NCBI GenBank assembly: GCA_023400405.1
Contig: JAEXFD010000054.1
Span: 50,655-114,654, forward strand
DNA from: Pseudomonadota bacterium
GTDB taxonomy: Bacteria > Pseudomonadota > Alphaproteobacteria > Sphingomonadales > Sphingomonadaceae
Direction of reading: 5' to 3'
Length of the DNA stretch: 64,000 nucleotides
The notes below the pieces were generated by a model, which did no database searches, was not told the origin of the DNA, and saw nothing but the letters and a program-made list of their open reading frames with translations. Position 1 is the first letter of the stretch, and each line of letters begins with the position of its first letter. Shown here one piece after another: positions 36,296-45,511 of this stretch. The translations under genes and the position numbers were made by a program.

Positions 36296-38134
36296 TCAGC
36301 CGGCGGCGGGGTCCACCGCTTCGGTGACGTCCTTCTTCGCCAAGTCTGCCGCCACCTGGGGGGCGAGGCGGATGTGGAGTTCCTTGAGCTGCTTCTCGGT
36401 CGCGAAGTTGGGGGCGCCCATCAGCAGGTCCTCGGCCTTCTGGGTCATCGGGAAGGCGATGACTTCGCGGATGTTGGGCTCGTCGGCGAGGAGCATGACG
36501 ATGCGATCGACGCCCGGGGCCGAGCCGCCATGCGGAGGCGCGCCGTATTTGAAGGCATTGATCATGCCGGCGAAATTGGTGTCGACGTCCTGCTGGCTGT
36601 AGCCGGCGATCTCGAACGCCTTGTACATGATGTCCGGACGGTGGTTCCGGATCGCGCCCGAGCTGAGTTCGATGCCATTGCAGACGATGTCGTACTGATA
36701 GGCGAGGATGTCGAGCGGGTCCTTGGTTTTCAGCGCCTCGAGTTCGCCCTGCGGCATGCTGAAGGGGTTGTGGCTGAAATCAACCTTCTTCGCGTCCTCG
36801 TCATATTCGAACATCGGGAAATCGACGATCCAGCAGAATTCGAAGCGGCTCTTGTCGATGAGTTCCAGCTGGTCGGCGACGCGGGTACGCGCGAGGCCGG
36901 CGAGCTTGGCGGCCTGGGCTTCCTTGCCCGCGGCGAAGAACAGGCCGTCGTTCGGGCCCAGGCCCATCGCCTCGGCGATCGCCTTCATGCCCTCCTGGCC
37001 ATGGTTGTTGGCGATCGGGCCGCCGAACACGCCGTCCTTCTGCGTCGCATAGCCGAGGCCGGGGAAGCCTTCGGACTGGGCCCAGCTGTTCATGTCGTCG
37101 AAGAACTTGCGGCTCTTCTCGTGCGTGTTCGGCGCCGGGATCGCGCGGACGACGTCGCCGCCCTCGACCATCGAGGCGAAGCGGCTGAAGCCCGAGCCCT
37201 TGAAGTGATCGGACACGTCGGTGATCAGCAGCGGATTGCGCAGGTCCGGCTTGTCGTTGCCGTATTTGAGCATCGATTCGCGATAGGGGATGCGCTTGAA
37301 GGGCAGCGGCGAGACGCTGCGGCCCTTGCCTTCCCAATCCGCGAATTCCTCGAACACGCCGTGGAGCACCGGCTCGATCGCCGCAAAGACATCGTCTTGC
37401 GTGACGTAGCTCATTTCGAAATCGAGCTGGTAGAACTCGCCGGGCGAGCGATCGGCGCGCGCATCCTCGTCGCGGAAGCACGGCGCGATCTGGAAATAGC
37501 GATCGAAGCCGGCGACCATCAGCAGCTGCTTGAACATCTGCGGCGCCTGGGGAAGCGCGTAGAACTTGCCCGGATGGACGCGGCTGGGCACGAGATAGTC
37601 GCGCGCGCCCTCGGGGCTCGACGCGGTGAGGATCGGCGTCTGGAACTCGGTGAAGCCCTGGTCGATCATACGCCTACGCAGCGACGCGATCACGTTCGAG
37701 CGCAGCACGATGTTCTTGTGGACCTTCTCGCGGCGCAGATCGAGATAGCGGTTCCGGAGGCGGATTTCCTCGGGATATTCGGAATCGCCGAACACCGGCA
37801 TCGGCAGGTCCGCCGCCTGGGATTGGATTACTGCCTGGGTGACGCGGATCTCGACTGCGCCGGTGGGCAGGTTCGGGTTCACGGCCTCGGGCGCGCGGGC
37901 GACGACCTTGCCGGTGACGGTCACCACCGACTCGCTCTTGAGCGATTCGATCACGGCGAAGGCGGGCCCGTCGACTTCGGTGACGATCTGGGTGATGCCG
38001 TAATGGTCGCGCAGATCGAGGAAGACCAGGTCGCCATGGTCGCGCTTGCGATGCACCCAGCCCGAGAGGCGGACCTGTTCGCCGACATGCTCGACGCGGA
38101 GCTGGGCGCAATTGTGCGTGCGATAGGGGTGCAT
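36296..38134 (-). CDS. aspS: Aspartyl-tRNA synthetase (probably non-discriminating)
   Basis: A 612-residue class II synthetase starting at MHPYRTHNCAQL. An in-frame extension of over 250 codons is a shadow of rnd. It has the OB-fold anticodon domain, motif 2/3 core (FRDEDARADRSPGEFYQLD; PPHGGSAPGVDRIVMLL) and the bacterial GAD insertion. In the OB fold, RDHGDL has His33 where discriminating enzymes such as E. coli have Leu. His at this position is linked to non-discriminating AspRS that also charges tRNA-Asn for GatCAB; this is inference. Confidence 0.96.
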   Translation of the reverse strand: MHPYRTHNCAQLRVEHVGEQVRLSGWVHRKRDHGDLVFLDLRDHYGITQIVTEVDGPAFAVIESLKSESVVTVTGKVVARAPEAVNPNLPTGAVEIRVTQAVIQSQAADLPMPVFGDSEYPEEIRLRNRYLDLRREKVHKNIVLRSNVIASLRRRMIDQGFTEFQTPILTASSPEGARDYLVPSRVHPGKFYALPQAPQMFKQLLMVAGFDRYFQIAPCFRDEDARADRSPGEFYQLDFEMSYVTQDDVFAAIEPVLHGVFEEFADWEGKGRSVSPLPFKRIPYRESMLKYGNDKPDLRNPLLITDVSDHFKGSGFSRFASMVEGGDVVRAIPAPNTHEKSRKFFDDMNSWAQSEGFPGLGYATQKDGVFGGPIANNHGQEGMKAIAEAMGLGPNDGLFFAAGKEAQAAKLAGLARTRVADQLELIDKSRFEFCWIVDFPMFEYDEDAKKVDFSHNPFSMPQGELEALKTKDPLDILAYQYDIVCNGIELSSGAIRNHRPDIMYKAFEIAGYSQQDVDTNFAGMINAFKYGAPPHGGSAPGVDRIVMLLADEPNIREVIAFPMTQKAEDLLMGAPNFATEKQLKELHIRLAPQVAADLAKKDVTEAVDPAAG

Positions 38135-38151
38135 GGATCGTCTTCTCACCT

Positions 38152-38237
38152 TGCCGTCATCCCAGCGAAAGCCGGGATCTCGCGCCGCAGGCCGTACGCC
38201 AGAAGGCTGGAGATGCCAGCTTTCGCTGGCATGACGA
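38152..38237. repeat. Dispersed palindrome, family A copy 3
   Basis: Arms CGTCATCCCAGCGAAAGCC... and ...CCAGCTTTCGCTGGCATGACG in the divergent aspS-rnd space. Confidence 0.75.
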
Positions 38238-38311
38238 ATTGAACTCGTGGCGGCGCGCTTTCCCCTCCCACCCTCTTTTGTCAACCCGAAGACGGGTCTA
38301 TGGGCCTTGCG

Positions 38312-39487
38312 ATGCATATCCATGGTTTGATTGAAGACAGCGCGTCCCTCGCCAATCTCTGCGCCCGCTTTGCCACCAAGCCCTATCTCTGCGTGGACAC
38401 CGAGTTCATGCGCGAGAACAGCTATTGGCCCGAGCTCTGCCTGATCCAGCTCGCCGACGACGAGGAAGCCGCCGCGGTGGATCCGATGGGCGATATCGAC
38501 ATGCAGCCGCTGCTCGACCTGCTGGTGAACAACGAAGACGTGCTCAAGGTCTTCCATGCCGGCGGCCAGGACATCGAGATCGTCTACAACCTGACCGGCA
38601 AGACCCCCCACCCCCTGTTCGACACCCAGGTCGCGGCGATGGCGCTCGGCCAGGGCGAGCAGATCGGCTATTCGAACCTGGTCGATGCCTATCTGGGCAT
38701 CCAGGTCGACAAGGGCGCGCGCTTCACCGACTGGAGCCGCCGGCCGCTCGACAAGCGCCAGATCGACTATGCGATCGCCGACGTGACCCATCTTTCGCGC
38801 ATCTTCCCCAAGATGCTCGACAAGCTGCGCTCGAGCGGCCGCGGTGCCTGGCTCGACCAGGAGATGGAGCGGCTCGCCGATCCCGAAAACTATCACAACG
38901 ATCCCGACGAGGCCTGGCAGCGGGTGCGGATCTCCAGCCGCAAGCCCGAAGTGCTGGGGCGCTTGAAGGCGCTGGCGCGCTGGCGCGAGCTGGAGGCGCA
39001 GGGCAAGGACCTGCCGCGCGGCCGCATCGTCAAGGACGAGACGCTGGCCGACCTTGCCGGCAATCCGCCGCGCAAGCAGAGCGACCTGGGCAAGGTGCGT
39101 GGGCTATCCGCCGCCTGGGCGGGCAACGATATCGGCGGCCGGCTGATGGCGGCGCTGGAAGGCGCGACGGCGATGTCCACCGCCGAGCTGCCGCCGCGCG
39201 ACGATCGCAAGCCCGCGCTCGGCAAGGACGGCGCGCTGGTCGCCGACCTGCTCAAGCTGCTGCTCAAGATCCGCGCCAAGGAAATCAACGTCGCGGCGCG
39301 GCTGCTGGCGCGATCGGACGACCTCGAATCGCTCGCCGCGGGAGTGCGCAAGGACCTGCCGATCCTCGAAGGCTGGCGCTACGAGCAGTTCGGCCGCGAT
39401 GCGCTGGCGCTGGTCGAGGGTCAGCTGGGGTTCACGGTGAAAAATGGTAAGCTCAAGATGACCCGCACCGAGGAGCCTGCCGCATGA
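38312..39487 (+). CDS. rnd: Ribonuclease D
   Basis: 3'-5' exoribonuclease in tRNA maturation. The 391-residue product starts at MHIHGLIEDS; an ATG four codons upstream is an equally possible start. DEDD nuclease residues: VDTEFMRENSY, FHAGGQDIEIV, and IDYAIADVTHL. An HRDC domain follows (RWRELEAQGKDLPRGRIVKD), then a second HRDC-like stretch. Divergent from aspS; the stop overlaps the next lipoprotein start by four bases. Confidence 0.94.
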   Translation: MHIHGLIEDSASLANLCARFATKPYLCVDTEFMRENSYWPELCLIQLADDEEAAAVDPMGDIDMQPLLDLLVNNEDVLKVFHAGGQDIEIVYNLTGKTPHPLFDTQVAAMALGQGEQIGYSNLVDAYLGIQVDKGARFTDWSRRPLDKRQIDYAIADVTHLSRIFPKMLDKLRSSGRGAWLDQEMERLADPENYHNDPDEAWQRVRISSRKPEVLGRLKALARWRELEAQGKDLPRGRIVKDETLADLAGNPPRKQSDLGKVRGLSAAWAGNDIGGRLMAALEGATAMSTAELPPRDDRKPALGKDGALVADLLKLLLKIRAKEINVAARLLARSDDLESLAAGVRKDLPILEGWRYEQFGRDALALVEGQLGFTVKNGKLKMTRTEEPAA

Positions 39488-39786
39488 CTCGCCCAGCCCT
39501 GATCGCCGCGCTTGCGCTGGCCGCCGCGCCGATGGCCGCGGGCTGCACGCCGCAATCGCGACCGGCGACGGAAGTGCCCGGCGTCGAGTGCAGCGCCGAG
39601 CATCTCGACTCGGTGATCGGCAAGCCGCGCAGCGAGCCGCTGGGGGCCGAGGCGCTGCGCCTGTCGGGCGCCAAGCATCTGCGCTGGATCACGCCCGGCA
39701 TGATGGTGACAATGGATTTCCGGACCGACCGGCTCAACCTGAATGTCGGGGCGAACGGGAAGGTGCTTTCCGCGAAGTGCGGGTGA
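39484..39786 (+). CDS. I78-family peptidase-inhibitor lipoprotein
   Basis: A 100-residue product with lipobox AAGC at about residues 18-21, so an outer- or inner-membrane lipoprotein. The mature part matches the Potato inhibitor I78 pattern: VECSAEHLDSVIGKP, then WITPGMMVTMDFRTDRLNLNVG and a C-terminal CG. Cys near 36 and 99 could form a disulfide. Family members inhibit serine peptidases. Translationally coupled to rnd by ATGA. Confidence 0.85.
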   Translation: MTRPALIAALALAAAPMAAGCTPQSRPATEVPGVECSAEHLDSVIGKPRSEPLGAEALRLSGAKHLRWITPGMMVTMDFRTDRLNLNVGANGKVLSAKCG

Positions 39787-39805
39787 GCCTCCTCAGCTGA
39801 TTGTT

Positions 39806-39908
39806 CTGTTCCCCGGCGAAGGCCGGGGCCCAGCTTCCACGAAGCTGAAGCGACGGGATGACATCGAAGCCGCTGGCAACTGGGCCCCGGCCTTCGCCGG
39901 GGAGCAGT
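39806..39908. repeat. Dispersed palindrome, family A copy 4
   Basis: Arms TCCCCGGCGAAGGCCGGGGCCCAG and CTGGGCCCCGGCCTTCGCCGGGGA between convergent genes. A half copy recurs at 41164. Confidence 0.85.
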
Positions 39909-39935
39909 GAGGGGTGTTAGGAATGGCGTTGGCGA

Positions 39936-41024
39936 TCAGCCTCGCGGCGCCGCGCCGAACAGGCTGTCGGCGAACAGGTCGATCGCCTTTTGCGAGATGC
40001 CGGTATTGTTGAGCAGGACGATGCTCTCCTGCGTGTCGTAGCGATGCGCGAGCAGGCTGCGATAGCCGGCGGTACGGCCGGTTTCCCACGCGCCTTCGAC
40101 CGGCTTGCCGGCAATCGTCATCGTCCGCACGCGCCCGCCCAGCGAATAATCCTGCTCGGGCACGCGCACCGACCGAAGCGCCGTAAAGGAAGCGGGTGAG
40201 ACGAAGCCCTTGTCGAACACGGCATGGCCGGCGCGGAGCAGATCGGTGGCGTTGCTGAAATAGCCACCCGAGGCCGCCATCACCGGGGTGCGCGGATTGG
40301 GCCATTCGACCACGGGCTCGACGGTGCGATAGGACAACGCCGAGCCGGGCTGGTTCTCGGTGCCGATCGCGGCGGTGGTGTGGGCGAGGCCGAGCGGATC
40401 GAGCGTGATCTCGCGCATCGCCTGCTGGAACGGCTTGCCCGTCACCGCCTCGACGATCGCGACGACGATGAACCAGTTGGTCGGCACGTAATCGAACCGC
40501 GTGCCGGGCTCGAAGGCGAGATCGCCCGAGGCGAAGCGGCTGACCGATTCGGCGGTGCCGAGATCGCGCGACACGAGATCGGGTTCGAGCTTCACCGCTT
40601 CGGCGAAGCCGTTGGGAATGCCGCTGGTGTTCGAGAGGAGATGTTCGAGCCGTACCTTGGCGCCGGTATCTTCGCGATAGCCGGGGAGCAGCGTGGCGAT
40701 CGGTGCGTCGAGGGCAAGCTTGCCGCGCTCGACCAGCTTGAGCACGGTGGTGGTCGTGAGGAACTTGGAGATCGAGGCGATGCCATAGACCGTGTCGGTG
40801 GTCACCGGCGCCTTCGCCGCGATGTTCGCCAGGCCGAAATTCCGCGCGTAGACGGGCTTGCCGGCTTTGGCGCGGACGATCGTGCCGGCGAAGCCGTTGG
40901 CTTTTACGAAGGCGTCGATCTTCGCATCGTCCGGATGGCCTTTGGCCCAGGCGGGCGGTGGCGCGAGCGCGGTGATCCCGGTGGCGAGTCCGCCCTGCAG
41001 CAGCATCCGTCGATCGATCCGCAT
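39936..41024 (-). CDS. Serine hydrolase of the class C beta-lactamase family
   Basis: A 362-residue exported protein (signal RRMLLQGGLATGITALAPPPAWA, Tat-like). The nucleophile motif SxxK is SISK in YGIASISKFLTTT. The second-motif Tyr is in FDYVPTNWF (YxxxN rather than YxN). A GRTAGY segment near the C-terminus is probably the equivalent of KTG/HTG. Members are esterases, peptidases or lactamases; true AmpC function is not supported. Stands alone. Confidence 0.85.
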   Translation of the reverse strand: MRIDRRMLLQGGLATGITALAPPPAWAKGHPDDAKIDAFVKANGFAGTIVRAKAGKPVYARNFGLANIAAKAPVTTDTVYGIASISKFLTTTTVLKLVERGKLALDAPIATLLPGYREDTGAKVRLEHLLSNTSGIPNGFAEAVKLEPDLVSRDLGTAESVSRFASGDLAFEPGTRFDYVPTNWFIVVAIVEAVTGKPFQQAMREITLDPLGLAHTTAAIGTENQPGSALSYRTVEPVVEWPNPRTPVMAASGGYFSNATDLLRAGHAVFDKGFVSPASFTALRSVRVPEQDYSLGGRVRTMTIAGKPVEGAWETGRTAGYRSLLAHRYDTQESIVLLNNTGISQKAIDLFADSLFGAAPRG

Positions 41025-41163
41025 CCGCCCGTCCCTCCCTTGCGCCTGGATGGACAGTCATTGCGGGAGCGACATGAACGTCGTGTTACCAGATCCGGGC
41101 ACGGCGGGTTTGAAGGGGATGCCTGCCTCCAACCTGCCGCGTCTGTGGCGGAATCCCGTCGTT

Positions 41164-41210
41164 TCAACCTCGTGGAAGCTGGGCCCCGGCCTTCGCCGGG
41201 GAGCAGCAAA
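41164..41210. repeat. Half copy of family A palindrome
   Basis: CTCGTGGAAGCTGGGCCCCGGCCTTCGCCGGGGAGCAG matches the right arm of the copy at 39806. The opposing distal arm is missing. Confidence 0.65.
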
Positions 41211-41224
41211 GAGTGAAGCTGGGG

Positions 41225-42724
41225 TCAGACCTCCAGGATCGGGCCCCTGCCGAACGCCGCGGCGAGGGCCTTGTGGCGCTTCTCCACTGCCTCGCCGTAG
41301 AGCGCCTCGTCGTCGGGATCGAGGCAGAGGGCGAGCGTCTCTTCGTCCATGTGCAGTTCGGAGCGCTTGAGCGGCGCGGCGACGCCGCCCGAGAGGCGCT
41401 GGCCGAGGCGGATGGCGAGGCCCCAGCGCTTGGCGAGCGCCAGCGTCTCGGCATCGGCGAGGCGGCCGAGCGGCTCGGGCGTGTCGAGCCCACCGCCGAG
41501 GGCCGTGTAGAGCGCTTGGCCGAGCGCGGCGCGCCCGCGCGAATCTATGCCCACCCAATTGCCGTGCAGCGCCGCGTCGAGCCCGCGTTCGGCGCGGAAT
41601 TCGGGATTGGCGTGCCAGCCGACATCGACGAGCTGGCAGGCGGCGTGGCGCAGGCGCGCGAGTTCGTGCGGCTCGCCGGCGAAGAGCGGGGCGATCCAGC
41701 CGTCGAGCAAATCACCATGCTCGGCGAAGCGGCCGAGCCGCTCGCCTTCGTCGCGGGTGGCGGCGATCAGCGGATCCTCGCGCTTCTGGGCCGGCGTCAG
41801 GCGCTGGTAGAGCAGCCCCTCGCGCAGGCCATAAGCCGAGACAATCGTGCCGCTGCTGCCGAGCTGGCGCACGACCTGGGCGAGCAGCAGCGTGGCATCC
41901 TCCAGCGTCGCGGCGCGGGCGCCCGAGATGTTGGGAATCGCCTTGAGATCGGGGCGCTGCATCGTCGCCAGCGCCTCGGCGAGCTCGGCGATGCGCGGCA
42001 GGGCAATCGCATATTGGTGCGCGATCGGCAGCGGATAGGATTGGAGATGCATGTCAAGCCGGGCGAGGCTGCGCCACGAGCCGCCGACCAGGTAGAAGGG
42101 CAGGTCCTTGCCCCTGCCCTTCCAGCCGGCATCGCCGAGCAGCTTCGCCACCTGGCGGTCGAGCGCGGTGCGGCCGCGCGCGCGGATCGCGGCGAGGCGG
42201 AGCACGCCGAGCGGGAAGGAAATGCGATCGGTGACGGTGCCGGCGACGACGCGGACCAGTTCGAGGCTCCCTCCGCCGAGATCGCCGACGATGCCGTCCG
42301 CATCGGGAATGCCCGAGAGCACGCCCATGCCCGAGGCCATCGCCTCTTCCTCGCCCGAGAGCAGCTCGACCTGGAGGCCGAGCCCGCGCGCCGCCTCGAT
42401 CAGCTCACGCCCGTTCGAGGCGTCGCGCACCGCGGCGGTCGCGACGGTGCGCAGCTCGGCGACCTGCATCTCGCGGGCGAGCACGGCGAAGCGGGCGAGC
42501 GCGCCGCGCGCGACGGCGAGGCTGGCGGGATCGATCGCGCCGGTCTCGGCGAGGCCGCGGCCGAGGCCCGCCATTACCTTCTCGTTGAACAAGGTCGCGG
42601 GAAGCCGGGCCGAGCCCTGATAGACGACCAAGCGGATCGAATTGGAGCCGATGTCGATGATCGCGGTGCGCCCCTCGACCGGGCTGCGCGCCGGCTTGGG
42701 CTTGCGGAACGGCAATGCGGTCAT
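41225..42724 (-). CDS. ppx: Exopolyphosphatase (Ppx/GppA family)
   Basis: Removes terminal phosphates from polyphosphate, and may also hydrolyse pppGpp. The 499-residue actin-fold protein shows IIDIGSNSIRLVVY (phosphate 1), catalytic Glu in LLSGEEEAMASG and GDLGGGSLELV (phosphate 2), then a C-terminal HD-like helical domain. The start overlaps the ppk1 stop by four bases. Together with ppk1 it forms a build-and-degrade pair for polyphosphate. Confidence 0.93.
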   Translation of the reverse strand: MTALPFRKPKPARSPVEGRTAIIDIGSNSIRLVVYQGSARLPATLFNEKVMAGLGRGLAETGAIDPASLAVARGALARFAVLAREMQVAELRTVATAAVRDASNGRELIEAARGLGLQVELLSGEEEAMASGMGVLSGIPDADGIVGDLGGGSLELVRVVAGTVTDRISFPLGVLRLAAIRARGRTALDRQVAKLLGDAGWKGRGKDLPFYLVGGSWRSLARLDMHLQSYPLPIAHQYAIALPRIAELAEALATMQRPDLKAIPNISGARAATLEDATLLLAQVVRQLGSSGTIVSAYGLREGLLYQRLTPAQKREDPLIAATRDEGERLGRFAEHGDLLDGWIAPLFAGEPHELARLRHAACQLVDVGWHANPEFRAERGLDAALHGNWVGIDSRGRAALGQALYTALGGGLDTPEPLGRLADAETLALAKRWGLAIRLGQRLSGGVAAPLKRSELHMDEETLALCLDPDDEALYGEAVEKRHKALAAAFGRGPILEV

Positions 42725-44859
42725 GCCTTGGCCCGGCGCCCGCGGCGCTTGAGCGAGAGCTTGGGCACCGTGCCGCGGGTCTCCAGCGCGGCGCCGCGGC
42801 CCGAGAGCGACGGGTTGGTCATGAAATAGCGATGAAGGTTGAACGGCTGGTCGCCCGGCTCGGTGCGGACATAGCGGCCGTCGGGCTGGAGCACCCAGCT
42901 CTGTTCGTTGTCGAGCAGGTTCGCCACCATCACCTGATCGAGCACCTGGTCATGCACCGTCTTGTTGAGGATCGGGAGCATGAACTCGACGCGGCGATCG
43001 AAGTTGCGCTGCATCCAGTCGGCAGAGGAGATGAACACCTTCGCCCCGTCATTGGGCAGCGCCTTGCCGTTGCCGAACGCCCAGATGCGGCTGTGTTCGA
43101 GGAAGCGGCCGACGATCGACTTGACGCGGATGTTCTCGCTCATCCCCGGCACGCCGGGGCGCAGGCAGCAGATGCCGCGGACGATCAGCTCGATCTCCAC
43201 CCCGGCATTGCTCGCCTCGTAGAGCTTTTCGATCACCGCGGGATCGACCAGCGAGTTCATCTTGGCCCAGAGCGCGCCGGGGCGGCCGGCGCGGGCATGG
43301 GCGATCTCGTCGTCGATCAGCGCGACGAGCCGATTGCGCAGGTCGCGTGGGGAAATGCCGATCAGCTCGAGCCCGTGCGGCTCGACATAGCCGGTGACGT
43401 AGTTGAACAGCTGCGCCGCATCACGGCCGAGGCGCGGATCGGCGGTGAAGAAGCTGACATCGGTATAGATGCGCGCGGTGATCGGGTGATAATTGCCCGT
43501 GCCGAAATGGCAGTAGGTGCGATAGCCATTGCCTTCGCGGCGGACGACCATCGAGACCTTGGCATGGGTCTTCCAGTCGATGAAGCCATAGACGACCTGG
43601 ACCCCGGCGCGTTCCAGAGCCGTGGCCCAATAGAGGTTCTGCTCCTCGTCGAACCGGGCCTTCAATTCGACCACCGCAGTGACCGACTTGCCGGCTTCGG
43701 CGGCGGCGATCAGGGCGTTGATCACCGCGGGCTGCTTGCCGGCGCGATAGAGCGTCTGCTTGATCGCGACGACATCCGGGTCGGCGGCGGCCTGCTGGAG
43801 GAAGGAGAGCACGACGTCGAAGCTCTCATAGGGGTGCTGGACGACGATGTCCTTGGCCTTGATCGCGGCGAAGCAATCGCCGCCATATTCGCGGATCCGC
43901 TCGGGAAAGCGCGCGGCGAAGGGGGTGAATTTGAGGTCGGGCCGGTCCTCGTCGACCAGCGTCGCCAAGTCACCGATGCCGAGGAAACCGCCGGTCTCGG
44001 TGAGCAGCGCCTCGCTGCCGCCGAGTTCTTCCTTGAGCACCGCTTCGAGCTCGGGCGAGATGCTCTCTTCCATTTCGAGGCGGATGACTCTCCCCCGCCG
44101 CCGGCGCTTGATCGCCGAGCGGAAGGTGAGGACGAGGTCTTCGGCCTCTTCCTCGATCTCGATATCGCTGTCGCGCAACACGCGGAAAGCGCCGGCGCCG
44201 CGCACGTCATAGCCCGGGAAGAGCAAGTGCGAGAAATGCTTGAGCACCGATTCGATCGCGACATAGCGCGCCGGGCTGCCCGGCAGGCGGACGAAGCGCT
44301 TGAGCGCGGCGGGCAACAGCACCAGCTCGCGCACCGGCTCGCGGTCGGACCGGCGAACGAGGTCGAAGATCACGCTCGATCCCTGGTTCGGGATGAACGG
44401 GAACGGATGCGCCGGATCGAGCGCCTGGGGCGTGAGGACCGGGAAGAGCTGCTCGCGGAAATGGCTTTCGAGCCAGGTTTCGGTCTCGCCTTCGATCGCG
44501 CCGGGATCGAGGACGTGGATGCCGGTCTCGGCGAGTTCGCGGCGGATGTCGTTCCACACGCCCTGCTGGTTGTCGGCGAGCACTTCGGCTTCGGCCGAGA
44601 TCGCGGCGAGCTGCTGGCCGGGCGTGAGCCCATCGGCGGAGCGCGCCTCGACCTTCTGGAGCTGCTGGCCCATCAGCCCGGCGACGCGGACCATGAAGAA
44701 TTCGTCGAAATTGCTGCCCGAGATCGACAGGAAGCGCAGCCGCTCGAGCAGCGGATGGGCCGGATTGCACGCCTCTTCCATGACCCGGCGATTGAAGGCG
44801 AGCCAGGACAGCTCGCGATTGAAGTAATGCGTGGCAGAATCGGCCGGCGACTCGATCAT
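42721..44859 (-). CDS. ppk1: Polyphosphate kinase 1
   Basis: Makes polyphosphate from ATP. The 712-residue product starts at MIESPADSATHYF; an ATG 14 codons earlier is less likely. N-terminal FNRELSWLAFNRRVMEEA and FDEFFMVRVAGL are diagnostic. The catalytic histidine region YCHFGTGNYHPITARIYTD and the second conserved His in GRFLEHSRIW are both present. Located between hda and ppx on one strand, a cluster also seen in related genomes. Confidence 0.96.
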   Translation of the reverse strand: MIESPADSATHYFNRELSWLAFNRRVMEEACNPAHPLLERLRFLSISGSNFDEFFMVRVAGLMGQQLQKVEARSADGLTPGQQLAAISAEAEVLADNQQGVWNDIRRELAETGIHVLDPGAIEGETETWLESHFREQLFPVLTPQALDPAHPFPFIPNQGSSVIFDLVRRSDREPVRELVLLPAALKRFVRLPGSPARYVAIESVLKHFSHLLFPGYDVRGAGAFRVLRDSDIEIEEEAEDLVLTFRSAIKRRRRGRVIRLEMEESISPELEAVLKEELGGSEALLTETGGFLGIGDLATLVDEDRPDLKFTPFAARFPERIREYGGDCFAAIKAKDIVVQHPYESFDVVLSFLQQAAADPDVVAIKQTLYRAGKQPAVINALIAAAEAGKSVTAVVELKARFDEEQNLYWATALERAGVQVVYGFIDWKTHAKVSMVVRREGNGYRTYCHFGTGNYHPITARIYTDVSFFTADPRLGRDAAQLFNYVTGYVEPHGLELIGISPRDLRNRLVALIDDEIAHARAGRPGALWAKMNSLVDPAVIEKLYEASNAGVEIELIVRGICCLRPGVPGMSENIRVKSIVGRFLEHSRIWAFGNGKALPNDGAKVFISSADWMQRNFDRRVEFMLPILNKTVHDQVLDQVMVANLLDNEQSWVLQPDGRYVRTEPGDQPFNLHRYFMTNPSLSGRGAALETRGTVPKLSLKRRGRRAKA

Positions 44860-44905
44860 CGAAATCCCTTTTGGAGCGGCTTGAACTGCGGCCCTGGCCA
44901 TGGCG

Positions 44906-45511
44906 TTAGCGCTCGTCCGTTTCGGTTATGAGACCGGCATCGGCCAATGTGGCGCGGACGACCGGGATCGACAAGCGCTGGCCCGGCTCGGCCTCGAGCG
45001 CATCGGCAACGCGCAGGATGGCGAGATGGCTGCGCTCGATCCGCTTCGCGATCCAGGCGATCACCTCGGGCTTCGCATGGAGCAAGTGGCGCTCGAAGGC
45101 GCGTTCGAGCAGCTGGGGGATCAGCGCGTCGTCGGGCGGCCCCAGTTCGAGCAGCGGAGAGGCGGCGAGGCGCGACTTCAGGTCCGGCAGCTTGACGGCC
45201 CATTCGGGCGGCGCCGCTTCGGCGACGATGAGCAGCGGGCGGCGATCCGCCTGGGCCTGGTTCCAGGCATGGAAGACGTCTGCCTCCTTCATCCGATCGG
45301 CGTCGTCGAAAATGCGCGCGCCCGACTTGGCGGCGAAGATGCGCGAGAGCAGGCTGCGGCCGGACTTGCGCGGGCCGACGAGCAGCGCGGTCATCACTGG
45401 CCAGGCGCCCCAATGTTCGAGCTGGTGGACGGCGCGCGCATTCGAGTCGCTGACCAGGAATTCCGTCTCGCGCGCTTCCGGGAGCCCCAGCGGCAGGCGA
45501 AGCTGCGTCAT
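44906..45511 (-). CDS. hda: Hda-like DnaA regulatory inactivator
   Basis: DnaA-paralogue AAA+ protein that promotes DnaA-ATP hydrolysis after replication starts. The 201-residue product begins MTQLRLPLGLP; the N-terminal QLRLPL is the clamp-binding motif of Hda. The P-loop reads GPRKSGRS, with Arg in place of Lys as in E. coli Hda. Sensor-type segments and RIERSHLAILRVADALE follow. The start overlaps the DUF2066 gene stop by four bases. Confidence 0.9.
   Translation of the reverse strand: MTQLRLPLGLPEARETEFLVSDSNARAVHQLEHWGAWPVMTALLVGPRKSGRSLLSRIFAAKSGARIFDDADRMKEADVFHAWNQAQADRRPLLIVAEAAPPEWAVKLPDLKSRLAASPLLELGPPDDALIPQLLERAFERHLLHAKPEVIAWIAKRIERSHLAILRVADALEAEPGQRLSIPVVRATLADAGLITETDER

Noticed and set aside
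38135..38896. 5' extension of aspS by about 254 codons
   Set aside because: It runs through a palindrome and then antisense to rnd; AspRS homology begins at 38134.
42715..44931. A 738-codon plus-strand open frame opposite ppk1
   Set aside because: Shadow frame, composition typical of antisense to a GC-rich gene; ppk1 is unambiguous.
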